A DNA stretch of 6,481 nt from CAYTNY01 sp964439215 (lineage in GTDB: Bacteria; Oederibacteriota; PGYV01; CAYTNY01), in NCBI GenBank assembly GCA_964439215.1, contig CAYTNY010000109.1:1-6481 (forward strand), written 5' to 3'. A model generated the notes under the pieces. The model worked only from the letters and a program-made list of their open reading frames with translations, had not been told where the DNA came from and did no database searches. Below, piece after piece: positions 5,010-6,481 of the stretch (position 1 is its first letter; each line of letters begins with the position of its first letter). The position numbers and the translations under genes were made by a program.

Positions 5010-6368
5010 ATGACTGAAAAAACATCGGATCTGCTCGAAAAAGGAACTATTTTTAAGGGCCTGATATTTCTGGCATGGCCGGTTCTTGCGCTGAATGTTA
5101 TGCAGAATATGGTATCGCTTGCCGATATATTTTTTGTCGGAAAAGTGGGAGTCAGCGCGCTTTCGGCAATTGCTATATCGTCAATAGTATTTTCAATATT
5201 CTGGTCAATGCAGGGCGGTTTTATGGGCGGGTCAATAGCAATGATATCCAGGTATGCGGGAAGCCGGAATTATGAAAAAATGAGCAGGACCCTTTTTAAT
5301 ATGACAATAGTGACATTTCTTAATGCGGTTGTATATGTAACGATTATGCTGCTTTTTCTTGAGAATATTCTTTCTTTTTTCGGAGCCCAAGGCGAGACCT
5401 TAAAATCCGCCAAAGAATTTACGGTTATTATGCTTCTGGCTTTTTTGTTTGCGTCAATACTGTTTACGTTCGTGGCGTCTTTCAGGGGAGCGGGAGACAA
5501 TATGGCGCCTCTTTACCTTGCGGGCACGGCTCTTTTGATAAATTTCATTCTGGATCCCGTGTTTATATTCGGACTGTTGGGTATGCCCGCGATGGGGATT
5601 AAAGGCGCGGCTGTTGCTTATTTTATATCAATAATAATACCCTGCGCCTATGTATTGTATCGTTTTTTCAGCGGCAAAGGGGCTGTCAGATTTGATCCCG
5701 GCGGGCTGAAACCGGATCTGAGCATATGCAGAAAATATCTTCTGATTTCTGTTCCGGCAATGGCGCAGGGTCTGATAGCGAATCTGACCGTACTTACAAT
5801 GCTGCGCATAGCCTCGGGTTACGGCGATGAATTTATTGCGGCATTCGGAATAGGCGGCAGACTGGATGTTTTTGTTATGTTTTTTGCATGGTCAATAGGC
5901 TCTTCGGTTTCCATAATGGTCGGGCATAATATGGGAGCGGGAAGGCACGAAAGGCCCGCGGCAAGTATTAAAACGGGGATAAAAATGATATCGTACGTGA
6001 CTGTTTCGGCTTTCATACTGTTTTTTATTTTTTCGGAGCGGATAATAGGAATATTTAACGCGGATGAACGCGTTGTAAGCTATGGCTCGGAATATTTGAG
6101 GCACGTGACGCCCGCGTATATTCTTATGGGCATAGGCATAATCACGGCAATGGGATTTAACGGCGCGGGCAGGACGAAAATCGGGATGTACATAAATCTG
6201 GGGGCGTTTTTTGCTCTGCAGATACCGCTTGCGGTATTTCTTACGGGGATACCGGAAATAGCGGAGAGAGGAATATATATATCCATTGCCTGTGCTTTTG
6301 CTTTTCAGGGGATTGCGGGGCTTGTTATTTTCAAAAGAGGGAAGTGGGCAAAACCGGCGGAAGTGTGA
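5010..6368 (+). CDS. MATE-family multidrug/metabolite exporter
   Basis: The 452-residue protein has the usual family length and about 12 membrane helices in two homologous halves (MatE domains about 17-180 and 243-405). It exports organic cations or other small molecules across the inner membrane using Na+ or H+ gradients. Family features are NMVSLADIFFVGKVG (33-47, with the conserved membrane Asp39), ASFRGAGDNMAPLY (156-169) followed by INFILDPVFIFG (177-188) and MGIKGAAVA (195-203), the second-half loop VGHNMGAGRHERPAASIKTG (304-323), and FNGAGRTK (383-390). The TM7 stretch 244-267 has no acidic residue, unlike NorM-type members with a Glu there; this leans towards a DinF-like or other subfamily, and the substrate is unknown. 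ATG 5010 follows AGGAG (5000-5004) by 5 nt. It has its own strong promoter and long leader and no regulator gene beside it. Confidence 0.93.
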   Translation: MTEKTSDLLEKGTIFKGLIFLAWPVLALNVMQNMVSLADIFFVGKVGVSALSAIAISSIVFSIFWSMQGGFMGGSIAMISRYAGSRNYEKMSRTLFNMTIVTFLNAVVYVTIMLLFLENILSFFGAQGETLKSAKEFTVIMLLAFLFASILFTFVASFRGAGDNMAPLYLAGTALLINFILDPVFIFGLLGMPAMGIKGAAVAYFISIIIPCAYVLYRFFSGKGAVRFDPGGLKPDLSICRKYLLISVPAMAQGLIANLTVLTMLRIASGYGDEFIAAFGIGGRLDVFVMFFAWSIGSSVSIMVGHNMGAGRHERPAASIKTGIKMISYVTVSAFILFFIFSERIIGIFNADERVVSYGSEYLRHVTPAYILMGIGIITAMGFNGAGRTKIGMYINLGAFFALQIPLAVFLTGIPEIAERGIYISIACAFAFQGIAGLVIFKRGKWAKPAEV

Positions 6369-6442
6369 GAAAAAGGAAAATGAAGAGTTTATGGCTTGAC
6401 GTTCAGAACCTTATTCGGCGCTGACACAGTTTTTCTTAAACA

Positions 6443-6471
6443 TTGAGCTTTGATTTAAGCTGTGATAAACT
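6443..6471 (+). promoter_or_regulatory. Weak candidate promoter for a gene beyond the right edge
   Basis: TTGAGC (6443-6448) and TAAACT (6466-6471) are 17 nt apart, each 4 of 6 consensus. TGA before the -10 gives an extended form like that of the minus-strand promoter. The rest of 6369-6481 holds no convincing gene. A 14-codon frame at 6380-6424 (MKSLWLDVQNLIRR) has AGG upstream but no other support. No T-tract terminator is visible after the MATE gene. Confidence 0.3.
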
Positions 6472-6481
6472 TAAATAAAAA

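Noticed and set aside
6380..6424. 14-codon small gene after the MATE gene
   Set aside because: It is too short and has only a minimal AGG upstream; nothing sets it apart from chance.
6446..6461. Terminator after the MATE gene (AGCTT/AAGCT hairpin)
   Set aside because: The stem is five mostly AT pairs with no T-tract after it, and it overlaps a better promoter-like arrangement.

Overview
The window is a 6.5 kb piece of a bacterial chromosome, probably from a Gram-negative organism of an uncultured or candidate phylum. Four things point that way. The first gene ends in a FlgD-Ig/secretion-sorting type C-terminus. A large membrane protein joins an O-antigen ligase/polymerase domain to TPR repeats. 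A surface-type beta-propeller protein is present. Ribosome binding sites are purine-rich and promoters are of the sigma-70 type. Base composition is moderate, with many A and T runs, except for one clearly AT-rich island at about 94-900. The phylum cannot be fixed from the sequence; Elusimicrobia/Omnitrophica-like or FCB-related lineages are only an impression.

Layout. (1) Positions 1-93 are the last 30 codons of a gene that enters from the left and ends in a sorting/FlgD-like tail. (2) Positions 94-900 are an AT-rich island holding the 5' half of an IS30-family transposase (331-879). It keeps the helix-turn-helix region but has no DDE catalytic domain. Inverted repeats at 200-251 may lie near its left end. 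(3) Positions 941-1405 encode a CoA-binding-domain (Rossmann) protein; its best promoter has its -35 box overlapping the stop codon of the dead transposase. (4) Positions 1434-3422 on the minus strand encode a 662-residue O-antigen ligase-like membrane protein with five C-terminal TPR repeats. It converges on the CoA-binding gene with 28 bp between the stops. (5) Positions 3423-3648 are a divergent control region with a promoter for each flanking gene, a short GTTCAAA tandem repeat and a hairpin. (6) Positions 3649-4761 encode a TTG-started, membrane-anchored protein with a charged stalk and six propeller-type repeats of about 50 residues. (7) Positions 4762-5009 are an intergenic region with an exact-consensus sigma-70 promoter (TTGACA, 16 nt, TATAAT) and a leader of about 156 nt before the next gene. 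(8) Positions 5010-6368 encode a 12-helix MATE-family exporter. (9) Positions 6369-6481 are non-coding, with a weak candidate promoter at the right edge.

The genes do not form one operon. Each main gene has its own promoter candidate and orientation changes twice. The shared theme is the cell envelope: a secreted protein tail, a glycan ligase/polymerase, an exported propeller and an exporter. No complete new defence, mobile or biosynthetic system is visible. The points most worth a second look are the exact-consensus promoter with its unexplained leader, the truncated IS30 element that seems to supply a -35 box, the ligase-TPR fusion and the propeller protein.
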